Below, piece by piece: positions 42,036 to 51,144 of a DNA stretch of 64,000 bases. Both the position numbers and the translations under genes were made by a program. Numbering within the stretch: the first letter of the stretch is position 1; each line of letters begins with the position of its first letter. Below the pieces are notes generated by a model. That model was given only the letters and a program-made list of their open reading frames with translations. It was not told the origin of the DNA and searched no databases. This DNA is from Pedobacter sp. PF22-3 (GTDB lineage: Bacteria; Bacteroidota; Bacteroidia; Sphingobacteriales; Sphingobacteriaceae), in contig NZ_JAPIVP010000018.1 of the NCBI RefSeq assembly GCF_026239555.1, positions 62,001 to 126,000 on the forward strand, read 5' to 3'.

Positions 42036-43046
42036 ATGAGCAAGAAGGGAATTTTACTGGTAAATTTAGGAACACCTGATAGTCCGGCAACAGCCGATGT
42101 AAGAAAATACTTAGATCAATTTCTGATGGATGAACGGGTAATTGATATTCCTAAACTGAACAGAACATTATTGGTTAAAGGCATTATTGTTCCCTTCCGT
42201 AGTCCTAAAACGGCTAAACTATACAAAGAAATCTGGAATGAAAGCGGTTCACCGCTCTTATTTTACAGTAGGTTGCAGGCTAAAATGCTTCAGGAGAGAT
42301 TGGGCAACGACTACCATGTTGAACTGGCTATGCGTTACCAAAGTCCATCCATTGCTTCGGCACTATCAAATCTAAAAGCAGGTTTGGTAGAAAGTATACA
42401 GGTGATACCCATGTTTCCGCAATATGCCTCTGCCAGTACTGGTTCGGTGATGCAACTGGTAATGGAATTGGTGAGCAAGTGGCCAACGGTTCCACCGATC
42501 TCATTCATTAATTCATTCCATGATAACGAATTAATGATTAAAGTTTTTGCCGAAAATGCCAGGAAACATCACGTAGAAAGTTATGATCATGTATTGTTCA
42601 GCTTCCACGGCTTGCCTGAACGTCAGCTTTTAAAATGTGACCATACTGGTAGCTATTGTTTAAAAACTGCCGATTGCTGTCAGACATTAAATGATACCAA
42701 TAAATTTTGTTATTCAGCACAAGGGCATGATACTGCCAGGTTAATCGCTAAAGAATTAAACTTATCTAAAGATCAGTACACCGTTTGTTTCCAATCGCGT
42801 TTAGGTAAGGAGCCATGGGTGCAGCCTTATACTACCGATGTGTTAAAGAAATTGGCTGCCGAAGGAAAAAAACGTCTTTTGGTTTTTAGTCCGGCTTTTG
42901 TAGCCGATTGTTTGGAAACACTTTATGAAATCACTGTAGAATACCATGAGGAATTTAAGACTTTGGGTGGCGAACATGTTCAGTTAGTAGAAAGTTTAAA
43001 CGATAGTCCTGTATTTATTGAGGCTTTAGCCGGAATGGTAAAATAG
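42036..43046 (+). CDS. hemH: Ferrochelatase
   Basis: A 336-residue enzyme inserting Fe2+ into protoporphyrin IX (or coproporphyrin III). The N-terminus KKGILLVNLGTPDSPATADV, the metal-side block HVLFSFHGLPERQL with the catalytic His, and the C-terminal FSPAFVADCLETLYEI are all present. A Cys cluster, CDHTGSYCLKTADCC, follows the HGLP block; some ferrochelatases bind a [2Fe-2S] cluster in a different place, and the cysteines here may be metal-binding too. It is followed 7 bases later by a gluconokinase gene. Confidence 0.94.
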   Translation: MSKKGILLVNLGTPDSPATADVRKYLDQFLMDERVIDIPKLNRTLLVKGIIVPFRSPKTAKLYKEIWNESGSPLLFYSRLQAKMLQERLGNDYHVELAMRYQSPSIASALSNLKAGLVESIQVIPMFPQYASASTGSVMQLVMELVSKWPTVPPISFINSFHDNELMIKVFAENARKHHVESYDHVLFSFHGLPERQLLKCDHTGSYCLKTADCCQTLNDTNKFCYSAQGHDTARLIAKELNLSKDQYTVCFQSRLGKEPWVQPYTTDVLKKLAAEGKKRLLVFSPAFVADCLETLYEITVEYHEEFKTLGGEHVQLVESLNDSPVFIEALAGMVK

Positions 43047-43053
43047 ATTAACG

Positions 43054-43560
43054 ATGGGAAGTTTTATTATTTTGATGGGCGTTTCAGGAAGTGGTAAAAC
43101 AGTAATCGGAAAAGCCCTGGCGCCAAAAATAAATGCAGAATTTATAGATGGCGATAACCTGCATTCGCAACGGAATGTAGATAAAATGGCTGCGGGTATT
43201 CCGCTAACAGATGCCGATCGTTTAGATTGGCTACAGTTGATTGCTAAAGTTGGCCGCGAACATGCTGGCAATGGAGCCAACTGTATCATTGCTTGTTCTG
43301 CGCTTAAAAAATCTTACCGGGATCTGTTGAGAGTGGATAATCAATCGATACGTTTTGTTTATTTGAAAGGAAGTTTCGATTTGATCCACGATCGGATTGT
43401 GAAACGTGCTCATCAATATATGCCTTCCAGCTTATTGCAAAGTCAGTTTGAAACTTTGGAGGAACCACAGGCAAATGAACCAGATGTATTTACGGTTTCC
43501 ATCGATCAAAGTATCCCCGAAATAGTTGAAGAAATTGTTAAGGCTGATCTGATTTCGTAA
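43054..43560 (+). CDS. Gluconokinase, GntK family
   Basis: A 168-residue P-loop kinase. Walker A is GVSGSGKT at residues 9-16; the phrase AEFIDGDNLHSQRNVDKMAA followed by GIPLTDADRLDWLQ is diagnostic for gluconokinases, and ACSALKKSYRDLLR and FVYLKGSFDLI complete it. It should phosphorylate gluconate to 6-phosphogluconate. Its last 23 bases overlap the convergent waaA gene on the other strand. Confidence 0.92.
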   Translation: MGSFIILMGVSGSGKTVIGKALAPKINAEFIDGDNLHSQRNVDKMAAGIPLTDADRLDWLQLIAKVGREHAGNGANCIIACSALKKSYRDLLRVDNQSIRFVYLKGSFDLIHDRIVKRAHQYMPSSLLQSQFETLEEPQANEPDVFTVSIDQSIPEIVEEIVKADLIS

Positions 43561-44770
43561 TTACCGAAATAATCTGATCTGTTGCTCCTTTTTTATCCTC
43601 CACATATTTTCTCGCTGCATCGGCAGCATGTTGATTATTTGAGAAAGCATTAAAGGCATCAATTAGTTCTACAGTTGAGGATATACTTTTGGCTGCACCA
43701 ATGGCAATAAGATCTTTTGCTTCCTGAAATTTATCGTATTTAGGTCCGAAAATTACCGGCAATCCAAATGCCGCGGCCTCTAAAGTATTATGAATCCCTG
43801 TCCCAAAACCACCACCAATGTAAGCTACTTTCCCGTATTGATATAATGAAGAAAGCATGCCAATGTTATCGATGATAAGCGTTTGGGGTTTAGCGTTTAG
43901 GGCTTTGGGGTCAGCACTGAAAACTGAAAACCGGACACTGTTAACTGAAAACTGTTTTTCAATACTTTCAATATGGCTTTCGTGGATCTCGTGTGGGGCG
44001 ATGATAAATTTCCAATTCGGATATTTCTGGGGGAGATCTGATAATATTCTTTCGTCTTCCGGCCAGGTACTTCCGCAAACTAAAGTAGGGGCGCTACCAG
44101 TAAAGCTTTCAATAATGCCAAGCTGTTTTGGCGATTGTGCATTTTCATAAACCCGGTCGAAACGGGTATCACCACTTACGGTTACATTATTTAGTCCGAT
44201 TGATTTTAAAAGGCTCTCGCTTTCTTTATTTTGTACAAAAAAGTAGGTAACAGATTTTAAAATATTGCAGTAAAAGCCGCCGTACCCTTTAAAAAAGGCC
44301 TGACTTTCTCTAAAGATTCCAGATATTACGTATAAAGGAATACTCTGTTCTTTTAATTCCTTAAAATAGAAATGCCAAAATTCATATTTGGTAAAAATAG
44401 CCATTTCCGGATTGATGCCAGCTATAAAACGTTTGGCATTAGCAGCAGTATCAATGGGGAGATAAAATACGTCGGCCAGGGCATAGTTTTTCCTAATTTC
44501 ATATCCCGAAGGTGAAAAAAAAGTAACTATAATTTTCTTTGCCGGATAAAGGGCTTTTAATTTTTCTAGAACGGGTCTGCCTTGTTCAAATTCGCCTAGA
44601 GAAGCAAAATGGAACCATATATGTTTTTCGGCAGGATTAATTTTCTGGGCAATTAAGGTAAAGATATTTTTGCGGCCATTGATAAACAATTTGGCTTTAG
44701 GATTAAATAATGAGAATATCCTGATGAGTAAAGTATAGCCCCAGATTCCGATGATGTAAAGTAATTTCAT
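43538..44770 (-). CDS. waaA: 3-deoxy-D-manno-octulosonic acid transferase
   Basis: A 410-residue GT-B enzyme that adds Kdo to lipid A. N-terminal anchor (LLYIIGIWGYTLLIRIF), then WFHFASLGEFEQGRPVLEKL, VFYLPIDT, FTKYEFWHFYF, and the C-terminal nucleotide-binding GKVAYIGGGFGTGIHNTLEAA. Start set at the ATG giving MKLLYIIG; 21 residues of upstream frame do not resemble the family. Odd feature: the linker between IEKQF and LIIDNIG (residues about 288-310) is encoded by low-complexity DNA (43880-43957) of the intergenic kind. Confidence 0.93.
   Translation of the reverse strand: MKLLYIIGIWGYTLLIRIFSLFNPKAKLFINGRKNIFTLIAQKINPAEKHIWFHFASLGEFEQGRPVLEKLKALYPAKKIIVTFFSPSGYEIRKNYALADVFYLPIDTAANAKRFIAGINPEMAIFTKYEFWHFYFKELKEQSIPLYVISGIFRESQAFFKGYGGFYCNILKSVTYFFVQNKESESLLKSIGLNNVTVSGDTRFDRVYENAQSPKQLGIIESFTGSAPTLVCGSTWPEDERILSDLPQKYPNWKFIIAPHEIHESHIESIEKQFSVNSVRFSVFSADPKALNAKPQTLIIDNIGMLSSLYQYGKVAYIGGGFGTGIHNTLEAAAFGLPVIFGPKYDKFQEAKDLIAIGAAKSISSTVELIDAFNAFSNNQHAADAARKYVEDKKGATDQIISVITKSDQP
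43880..43957. repeat. Low-complexity repeat inside waaA
   Basis: Plus strand: GTTTGGGGTTTAGCGTTTAG and GGCTTTGGGG-type words (43880-43910), then ACTGAAAACTGAAAACC and AACTGAAAACTG (43915-43953). The frame of waaA stays open through it. It looks like the degenerate repeats found between genes elsewhere in the window. Confidence 0.6.
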
Positions 44771-44904
44771 ATCTTCGTGCCAAGATAAAACGAATATATT
44801 TAAAAAACTTAAAAATATATGGAAGCCATACAATTTTACCGGGTATTCAAACTGAATAAATAAAATTGTGGCGTAGTTTGTAGCTGATAAAAATAAATTA
44901 ACAG

Positions 44905-46215
44905 ATGAAGATAGCCGTTATTGGTACTGGATATGTAGGTTTAGTTACCGGAACTTGTTTAGCAGAAACAGGAAATGATGTAATATGTGTGGATATTAAT
45001 GAAGCAAAGGTAAAACAGATGCAGGCAGGCGAAGTGCCGATCTACGAACCTGGTTTAGATCTTTTGTTCCACAGAAATATCGAACAGGAAAGATTAACCT
45101 TTACCACCAACCTTGCCGATGCAGTAAAAGAAGCGCAGATTATTTTTATGGCATTGCCAACGCCTCCGGGTGGTGATGGAGCAGCCGATCTATCGTACAT
45201 TCTCGGTGCTGCGAAAGACATTTCCAAACTAATCACTGAATATAAGGTGATCGTAAATAAGTCAACCGTTCCGGTGGGTACTGCCGATAAGGTAAAAGCT
45301 GTTTTTGCTGAAAATACTTCGGTTGAAGTAGATGTGGTTTCGAACCCTGAATTTTTAAGAGAAGGCGTAGCGGTTGATGACTTTATGAAACCAGACCGTG
45401 TGGTATTGGGTACCAAAAGCGAAAAAGCTAAAAAATTAATGGCCGAACTATATGGGCCTTATGTACGTCAGGGTAATCCTATTCTTTTTATGGATGAGCG
45501 TTCGTCTGAACTGACCAAGTACGCCGCAAACTCCTTCCTCGCTACTAAAATCACTTTCATGAACGAGATTGCAAACCTTTGCGAACTTGTAGGCGCTGAT
45601 GTTGATGCAGTAAGAAGAGGGATAGGTTCTGATGAGCGTATCGGTAAACGATTCCTTTTCCCGGGGGTGGGTTACGGTGGTTCATGTTTTCCGAAAGATG
45701 TCCAGGCTTTGGTCAAATCATCTGATGATTATGCTTACGACTTTCAGATCCTGAAATCGGTAATGGAAGTTAACGAAAAGCAAAAAACAGTCCTTGTTGA
45801 TAAGGTGTTAAAATATTATAAGGGTGATATAAAAGGCAAACATTTTGCACTTTGGGGTTTGGCCTTTAAGCCAGAAACCGACGATATCCGTGAGGCACCA
45901 GCCTTATATATTATCGACGAACTGGTTAAGAATGGGGCTACTGTTTCTGTTTTTGATCCGGAGGCAATGGCCAATGTTAAAAATGTTATTGGCGATAAGG
46001 TAAGTTACGCTAAAAACCAATATGAAGCTTTAGAAGGCGCTGATGCACTCCTGATTGCAACAGAATGGTCGGTTTTCCGTAACCCTGATTTTGATAAAAT
46101 AGATAGCATCCTCAAAAATAAAATCGTTTTTGATGGCCGGAATTTATACGATCTGCAAAAAATGATCGATCTTGGCTATTATTATAATAGTATTGGCAGA
46201 AAATTGATAGATTAA
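44905..46215 (+). CDS. ugd: UDP-glucose 6-dehydrogenase
   Basis: A 436-residue enzyme oxidising UDP-glucose to UDP-glucuronate with two NAD+. N-terminal Rossmann motif GTGYVGLVTGTCLAETGNDV, the catalytic Cys in GVGYGGSCFPKDVQAL (about residue 260) and the C-terminal UDP-binding LWGLAFKPETDDIREAP are intact. It heads an operon that converts the product further: its stop is one base before the uxs ATG. UDP-glucuronate and its products feed surface polysaccharides. Confidence 0.96.
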   Translation: MKIAVIGTGYVGLVTGTCLAETGNDVICVDINEAKVKQMQAGEVPIYEPGLDLLFHRNIEQERLTFTTNLADAVKEAQIIFMALPTPPGGDGAADLSYILGAAKDISKLITEYKVIVNKSTVPVGTADKVKAVFAENTSVEVDVVSNPEFLREGVAVDDFMKPDRVVLGTKSEKAKKLMAELYGPYVRQGNPILFMDERSSELTKYAANSFLATKITFMNEIANLCELVGADVDAVRRGIGSDERIGKRFLFPGVGYGGSCFPKDVQALVKSSDDYAYDFQILKSVMEVNEKQKTVLVDKVLKYYKGDIKGKHFALWGLAFKPETDDIREAPALYIIDELVKNGATVSVFDPEAMANVKNVIGDKVSYAKNQYEALEGADALLIATEWSVFRNPDFDKIDSILKNKIVFDGRNLYDLQKMIDLGYYYNSIGRKLID

Positions 46216-46216
46216 A

Positions 46217-47206
46217 ATGGGGCAGAAAAGGATATTGATTACGGGTGCTGCCGGATTTCTAGGTTCGCACCTTTGCGACCGTTTTGTAAAAGAAGGCTAT
46301 CATGTTATTGGAATGGATAACCTGATTACAGGGGATATGGCCAATATCGAACACCTGTTCAAACTGGAAAATTTTGAGTTTTACAACCACGACGTTTCCA
46401 AATTTGTTCACGTTCCAGGTAAGCTGGATTATATCTTGCATTTCGCCTCACCTGCAAGTCCGATTGATTATCTTAAAATCCCGATTCAGACGCTTAAGGT
46501 AGGTTCTTTGGGAACGCATAATCTTTTAGGATTGGCGCGTAATAAAAATGCAAGGATGCTGATTGCGTCAACTTCTGAAGTGTATGGTGATCCAAACGTA
46601 AACCCACAGCCTGAAGAATATTGGGGCAATGTAAACCCTGTTGGTCCGCGTGGTGTTTACGATGAGGCGAAACGTTTTCAGGAGGCCATTACCATGGCTT
46701 ACCATACTTTTCATGGTGTAGAAACCCGTATTGTGAGGATTTTTAATACCTACGGACCGAGAATGCGCCTTAATGATGGCAGAGTTTTACCTGCTTTTAT
46801 AGGGCAGGCATTAAGGGGAGAGGATCTAACTGTTTTTGGTGATGGAAGTCAGACACGCTCTTTTTGTTATGTAGATGATCTGATTGAAGGTATTTATCGG
46901 TTGTTAATGAGTGATTATGCCCAACCGGTTAACATTGGTAATCCCGATGAAATTACGATCAAACAGTTCTGTGAGGAAATTATTAAACTAACAGGCACCA
47001 CACAAAAAATTGTTTATAAGGAACTTCCACAAGATGATCCGAAACAGCGCAGACCAGACATTACCAAAGCAAAAGAGCTATTGGGTTGGGAGCCTAAAAT
47101 AGGCCGTGCCGAAGGATTAAAAATTACTTACGAATACTTCAAGTCATTGCCCCCAGAGGCTTTGGCTAAAATTGATCATAAAGACTTTACCACATTTAAC
47201 CGTTAA
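46217..47206 (+). CDS. uxs: UDP-glucuronate decarboxylase (UDP-xylose synthase)
   Basis: A 329-residue extended short-chain dehydrogenase. NAD-binding GAAGFLGSHLCDRF at the N-terminus, catalytic Ser-Thr in LIASTSEVYGDP and Tyr-Lys in YDEAKRFQEA, then RIVRIFNTYGPRM and the terminal RRPDITKAKELLGWEP, all as in Uxs. The gene order ugd-uxs supports the assignment: UDP-glucuronate from Ugd is decarboxylated to UDP-xylose. One base follows before the next ATG. Confidence 0.93.
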   Translation: MGQKRILITGAAGFLGSHLCDRFVKEGYHVIGMDNLITGDMANIEHLFKLENFEFYNHDVSKFVHVPGKLDYILHFASPASPIDYLKIPIQTLKVGSLGTHNLLGLARNKNARMLIASTSEVYGDPNVNPQPEEYWGNVNPVGPRGVYDEAKRFQEAITMAYHTFHGVETRIVRIFNTYGPRMRLNDGRVLPAFIGQALRGEDLTVFGDGSQTRSFCYVDDLIEGIYRLLMSDYAQPVNIGNPDEITIKQFCEEIIKLTGTTQKIVYKELPQDDPKQRRPDITKAKELLGWEPKIGRAEGLKITYEYFKSLPPEALAKIDHKDFTTFNR

Positions 47207-47207
47207 A

Positions 47208-48230
47208 ATGGCAAAAATATTAGTTACTGGTGGAACAGGATACATTGGTTCGCACACAGCTGTAGAATTACATCACGCAGGATACGAAGTTGTAATTATC
47301 GATAACCTCTCTAACTCGAATATCAAAATTTTAACCCAGCTGCATGCCATCACCGGCAAATGGTTCGATTTTCACGAAATTGATCTTCGGGACGAAAAAG
47401 CGGTGCAAGAATTTGCAGAAAACCATACAGATATTGATGGGATTATTCATTTTGCAGCGTCTAAAGCAGTAGGTGAATCGGTAGAGCAACCCTTAAAATA
47501 TTATAAAAACAACTTTTACGGATTGATTAACCTGTTAACCTCGTTTAACAGGAAAATTAATTTTGTATTTTCTTCATCATGTACCGTTTATGGGCAACCA
47601 GAAACCTTGCCTGTAACCGAGGCTGCACCTGTGCAGAAAGCAGAATCTCCTTATGGAAATACCAAACAGATCGCTGAAGAAATTTTAGCTGAAACTGCTG
47701 CGGTAACACCTGATTTAAATGTAATTGCTTTACGTTATTTTAATCCGGTTGGCGCTCACGAAACCGCTTTGATCGGAGAACTACCAAACGGGGTGCCTGC
47801 AAACCTGGTTCCTTTTATTACCCAATCTGCCATTGGTAAACGCGGTCCGATTACGGTTTATGGCAATGATTACGATACGCCAGATGGTTCGGCTATTCGC
47901 GATTATATCCATGTGGTAGATCTTGCAAAAGCACATGTTGCCGCTATAAAAAAATTAGAAGATGGAAACCCGAACGGTAATTACGATGTTTTCAATATCG
48001 GTACCGGCAAAGGATCTTCAGTTTTAGAGATTATTGCTGCTTTTGAAAAAGTAAACGGCGAAAAACTGGATTATAAAATCGGTCCGAGGAGGGCAGGAGA
48101 TATTGTTCAGATTTATGGAGACGTACAGAAATCTAATAAGGAACTCGGCTGGAAGGCCAACCTCGATATTAATGAAATGATGCGCTCGGCTTGGGAGTGG
48201 GAAAAATACATTAAGGCTAATCCTTTTTAA
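47208..48230 (+). CDS. galE: UDP-glucose 4-epimerase
   Basis: A 340-residue epimerase interconverting UDP-glucose and UDP-galactose (or the 4-epimers of other UDP sugars such as UDP-xylose/arabinose, given the neighbour uxs). Motifs: LVTGGTGYIGSHTAVELH, the Ser in FSSSCTVYG, YGNTK for the Tyr-Lys pair, and RYFNPVGAHE. Start is the ATG at 47208, one base after the uxs stop, not an in-frame ATG inside uxs. The next gene begins on the base after its stop. Confidence 0.93.
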   Translation: MAKILVTGGTGYIGSHTAVELHHAGYEVVIIDNLSNSNIKILTQLHAITGKWFDFHEIDLRDEKAVQEFAENHTDIDGIIHFAASKAVGESVEQPLKYYKNNFYGLINLLTSFNRKINFVFSSSCTVYGQPETLPVTEAAPVQKAESPYGNTKQIAEEILAETAAVTPDLNVIALRYFNPVGAHETALIGELPNGVPANLVPFITQSAIGKRGPITVYGNDYDTPDGSAIRDYIHVVDLAKAHVAAIKKLEDGNPNGNYDVFNIGTGKGSSVLEIIAAFEKVNGEKLDYKIGPRRAGDIVQIYGDVQKSNKELGWKANLDINEMMRSAWEWEKYIKANPF

Positions 48231-48788
48231 ATGAAGTTATCGGAGCACAAAGATTTAAAAAATGCCATTACCGAACTGCCTGTTAAAGAAAAAGACAAGC
48301 TGTTACTGCGTTTGGTAGCGAAAGATAAAGTGCTTACCGAACATCTTCACTATAAACTATTAGAGGATGAGGCTGATCTGGAAGATCGTAAAGAAAGGAT
48401 TAAAGCTGATGTTGATGAACAGATTCCTGAACTGAAAAAACTAAATGCCAAAGAGGCTTTAGTAAAAGTAAGGAAGATGATTACCTCTGTTAATCATTTT
48501 TATAAAGTGACAAAAGACCCTATAGGAGAGGTCGAACTAAAACTGTTTATACTTAATGCCATCCCTTTAGATTATAAAAAATCAGCTTTTGGTTATCGCG
48601 ATTTTATGATGCTTTTTAGTGTTTATTACATTAAAACGGTTGCGGTAACCATTAATAAATTCAAAAAACTTCATGAAGACCTGCAGTTCGATTTAAGTGA
48701 AAGCTTGAATCAGTTGCTAGATAAAATCTATTCCTCTAAATTAGCTGGCGCAGCAGAAGCTAGTAATTTGCCAAAAGAGATCAGTTAA
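48231..48788 (+). CDS. Conserved hypothetical protein in the nucleotide-sugar operon
   Basis: A 185-residue helical, highly charged soluble protein without signal peptide, membrane segment or family motif that I recognise. Long amphipathic helices with heptad-like spacing (KDKLLLRLVAKDKVLTEHLH, EALVKVRKMITSVNHFYKV) suggest a helical bundle. It starts immediately after galE and is followed 14 bases later by a PHP-type phosphatase, so it is in the operon by position; its function is unknown. Confidence 0.7.
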   Translation: MKLSEHKDLKNAITELPVKEKDKLLLRLVAKDKVLTEHLHYKLLEDEADLEDRKERIKADVDEQIPELKKLNAKEALVKVRKMITSVNHFYKVTKDPIGEVELKLFILNAIPLDYKKSAFGYRDFMMLFSVYYIKTVAVTINKFKKLHEDLQFDLSESLNQLLDKIYSSKLAGAAEASNLPKEIS

Positions 48789-48802
48789 AGCTATGACCTA
48801 TC

Positions 48803-49546
48803 ATGATGTTCGGATTTTTTAAAAAGAAAAAGAAAATAGCGCCCGAATTTAATTTTTCAGGTATTAAGACAGATATGCATTCTCATATTATTCCTGGAAT
48901 TGACGATGGTGCAAAAGACCTTAAAGATTCATTGCTGCTTGCTAAAAAGTTTAAGGCCTTGGGCTATCAAAAACTGATTGCTACACCTCACATCATGGCT
49001 GATTATTTCCGTAATACACCAGATACCATTAACCGTGGATTGGATATCTTAAGAAAAGGACTCGAAGAGAATGAAATCGATTTAAAAGTTGATGCTGCGG
49101 CTGAATATTATCTGGATGAAACGCTGGAAAAGAAAATCAGGCAGAAAGAGGTGCTAACTTTTGGAGAAAACTACCTTTTGTTCGAACTTTCTTATATTAA
49201 CCCCCCTCAAAACCTGATTGATTTTATAAAAATAATACAAGATGCGGGTTATAAACCCGTTTTGGCTCACCCGGAAAGATATTCGTATTACCATAATACT
49301 TTCGAAAATTATCATCAGGTCAGAGAAACAGGTTGTCTGTTCCAGTTAAATTCTATTGCTTTAACAGGTTATTACGGTAAAGGAGCGAAAAAAGCAGCGG
49401 AAAGCATGGTAGAGAAACATCTGGTCAATTTTCTGGGCAGTGATATGCATCATTTAAGACATGCCGCCGCGCTCGAAGATAGCCTTAACACTCCCTCAAT
49501 GCAACAGTTGCTTACACAACATCAACTTAATAACGTGTTGCTTTAA
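48803..49546 (+). CDS. CpsB/CapC-type tyrosine-protein phosphatase, PHP fold
   Basis: A 247-residue metal-dependent phosphatase of the PHP superfamily. Metal ligands are visible in DMHSHIIPGIDDGAKD (residues about 24-39), ATPHIMADYF (about 60), ELSYINPP with its preceding Glu, HPERYSYYH, and GSDMHHLRH near residue 212. Such enzymes dephosphorylate the autokinase that controls capsule or exopolysaccharide export. The basic N-terminal tail (FGFFKKKKKI) may touch the membrane. It closes the ugd-uxs-galE run, in line with polysaccharide work. Confidence 0.88.
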   Translation: MMFGFFKKKKKIAPEFNFSGIKTDMHSHIIPGIDDGAKDLKDSLLLAKKFKALGYQKLIATPHIMADYFRNTPDTINRGLDILRKGLEENEIDLKVDAAAEYYLDETLEKKIRQKEVLTFGENYLLFELSYINPPQNLIDFIKIIQDAGYKPVLAHPERYSYYHNTFENYHQVRETGCLFQLNSIALTGYYGKGAKKAAESMVEKHLVNFLGSDMHHLRHAAALEDSLNTPSMQQLLTQHQLNNVLL

Positions 49547-49751
49547 TGTTCATTGGTTCACTTGTCATTTGTTCGGCATATTTTATATGCTATTGGTTGA
49601 CATCCAATGTGCTGATGATTGATAGCTTCGTTGACTAAAGCAGGTGGGCAGGCTAATTCGTTTATACAATTAACCAATTTAAACAGTTAATCGATTAACG
49701 CATTAGGACTTGAACCAATAAACCATTGGCCACTGAACTAATGAACCAATT

Positions 49752-50981
49752 CTATTCATACCTTAACGCCTCTACAGGATCTAGCCTGGAGGCTTTTTTT
49801 GCCGGATAATAGCCCGATAGAATTCCAACAAGTACACATAATACAAAGCCGCCAATAATAAACAGCCATGGAATTAAGAATGAACCACCCATAGCCAGTG
49901 AAATCAGGTTTCCTAAAACAATTCCGAGAAAAATACCGAATACACCACCAATTAAACAGATTACTACGGCCTCAATTAAAAACTGGCGACGGATTACTTT
50001 TGGGTTGGCACCAATTGCTTTACGGATACCAATTTCACGTGTACGTTCGGTAACTGAAACCAGCATGATATTCATTAAACCTATTGAGGCTCCAATTAAA
50101 GTGATAATACCAATTGCAACACCACCAATGGCCACAAAGGCCAGGTTTTCGAATAATGTTTGCGCAATGGCATCACTTTTGGTAATCTCGAAATTATTGG
50201 TTTCGTTTACCTTTACTTTGCGGATGTTTCTGAATAGGGCAGTAGATTCGCCAATAATGTTTTCCTGCATATCATTACTAGGTACCATTACTGTAATGGT
50301 GTAAGATGGATTGGCATTGGCATTAATCTGCTTTGCTTTTAGCAGCGGCACATAAACAGCCCTGTCGCCACTAAAGCCCATACTCGATCCTTTTTTCTCT
50401 AATATGCCAACAATTTTAAACCGGTTATTGCCTACATTAATCAGCTTATCCAAAGGATCTGCATCTTTGAACAATTTTTCTACTACTTCGCCGCCAACAA
50501 TACAAACATTACTTCCCAACTGTATTTCAGAAACGCTAAAATTTCTCCCTTGTGAGAGATTTAAACCTTGAGCGCCCAAGCCATTTTCATCAATTCCCTG
50601 AACGTTAATATTTGGGTTGGTTTTTAAACTGCCATATTTTATAGTGGAGCCACCACTGGCAAAAACACTTACGGCAACAGTAGCCGGAGTATTTAAGCTA
50701 TCTTTAAACTTAACGGCATCTTCGTAACGAATGGCTTTAAAAGGTTTTGGTCTTTTCCCATTCCCGATCCTGATTCCCGTACCACGGTTCCTGATGGTGA
50801 ATGAGTTGGCTCCCATACTACTAAAAGCATCTGTCATACTTTTTTTTACAGCATCAAGCGTGGTTAAAATCCCCACCAAAGCCATTAAACCAATGGCAAT
50901 AATTAAGGCGGTAAGCATAGTGCGCAAGCGGTTCGCTTTAATAGATTCTAATGCCAGTCGGATGTTTTCTCTGTAATTCAT
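49752..50981 (-). CDS. MacB/FtsX-type ABC transporter permease
   Basis: A 409-residue protein with the MacB layout: first membrane segment at 18-40 (RTMLTALIIAIGLMALVGIL), a large periplasmic domain (about 45-270), then three segments and the FtsX loop SVTERTREIGIRKAIGANPK (about 305-325). MacB complexes export lipoproteins, toxins or peptides through TolC. The ATPase and adaptor are not adjacent, so the system is incomplete here. It ends with DPVEALRYE as usual. Confidence 0.9.
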   Translation of the reverse strand: MNYRENIRLALESIKANRLRTMLTALIIAIGLMALVGILTTLDAVKKSMTDAFSSMGANSFTIRNRGTGIRIGNGKRPKPFKAIRYEDAVKFKDSLNTPATVAVSVFASGGSTIKYGSLKTNPNINVQGIDENGLGAQGLNLSQGRNFSVSEIQLGSNVCIVGGEVVEKLFKDADPLDKLINVGNNRFKIVGILEKKGSSMGFSGDRAVYVPLLKAKQINANANPSYTITVMVPSNDMQENIIGESTALFRNIRKVKVNETNNFEITKSDAIAQTLFENLAFVAIGGVAIGIITLIGASIGLMNIMLVSVTERTREIGIRKAIGANPKVIRRQFLIEAVVICLIGGVFGIFLGIVLGNLISLAMGGSFLIPWLFIIGGFVLCVLVGILSGYYPAKKASRLDPVEALRYE

Positions 50982-51085
50982 TTATGGTAAGTATCAAGTA
51001 TCGGATCAAGTATTGAGTATCAAGTATTAAGATGGATGAACCTTATACCCTACACCTTATGCCTTCAACCTCTATGGGTAAAAAT
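50982..51085. repeat. Degenerate tandem repeat before the MacB-type permease
   Basis: From 50990 the unit (A)GTATCAAGTATTG(A) occurs about four times with variation over some 40 bases, followed by pyrimidine-rich words CCTTATACCCTACACC. Short-period repeat of the same class as other spacers in this window. Confidence 0.45.
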
Positions 51086-51116
51086 AAAAAAAGTCCCGAT
51101 GTTTAGACAAGGGGAC
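51086..51116 (-). terminator. Terminator of the IscA-like gene
   Basis: On the minus strand GTCCC pairs with GGGAC across a 14-base loop, then seven T; it is 29 bases after the stop codon. Confidence 0.65.
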
Positions 51117-51144
51117 TGCATGATATGTTACAAGAATATTTTAT

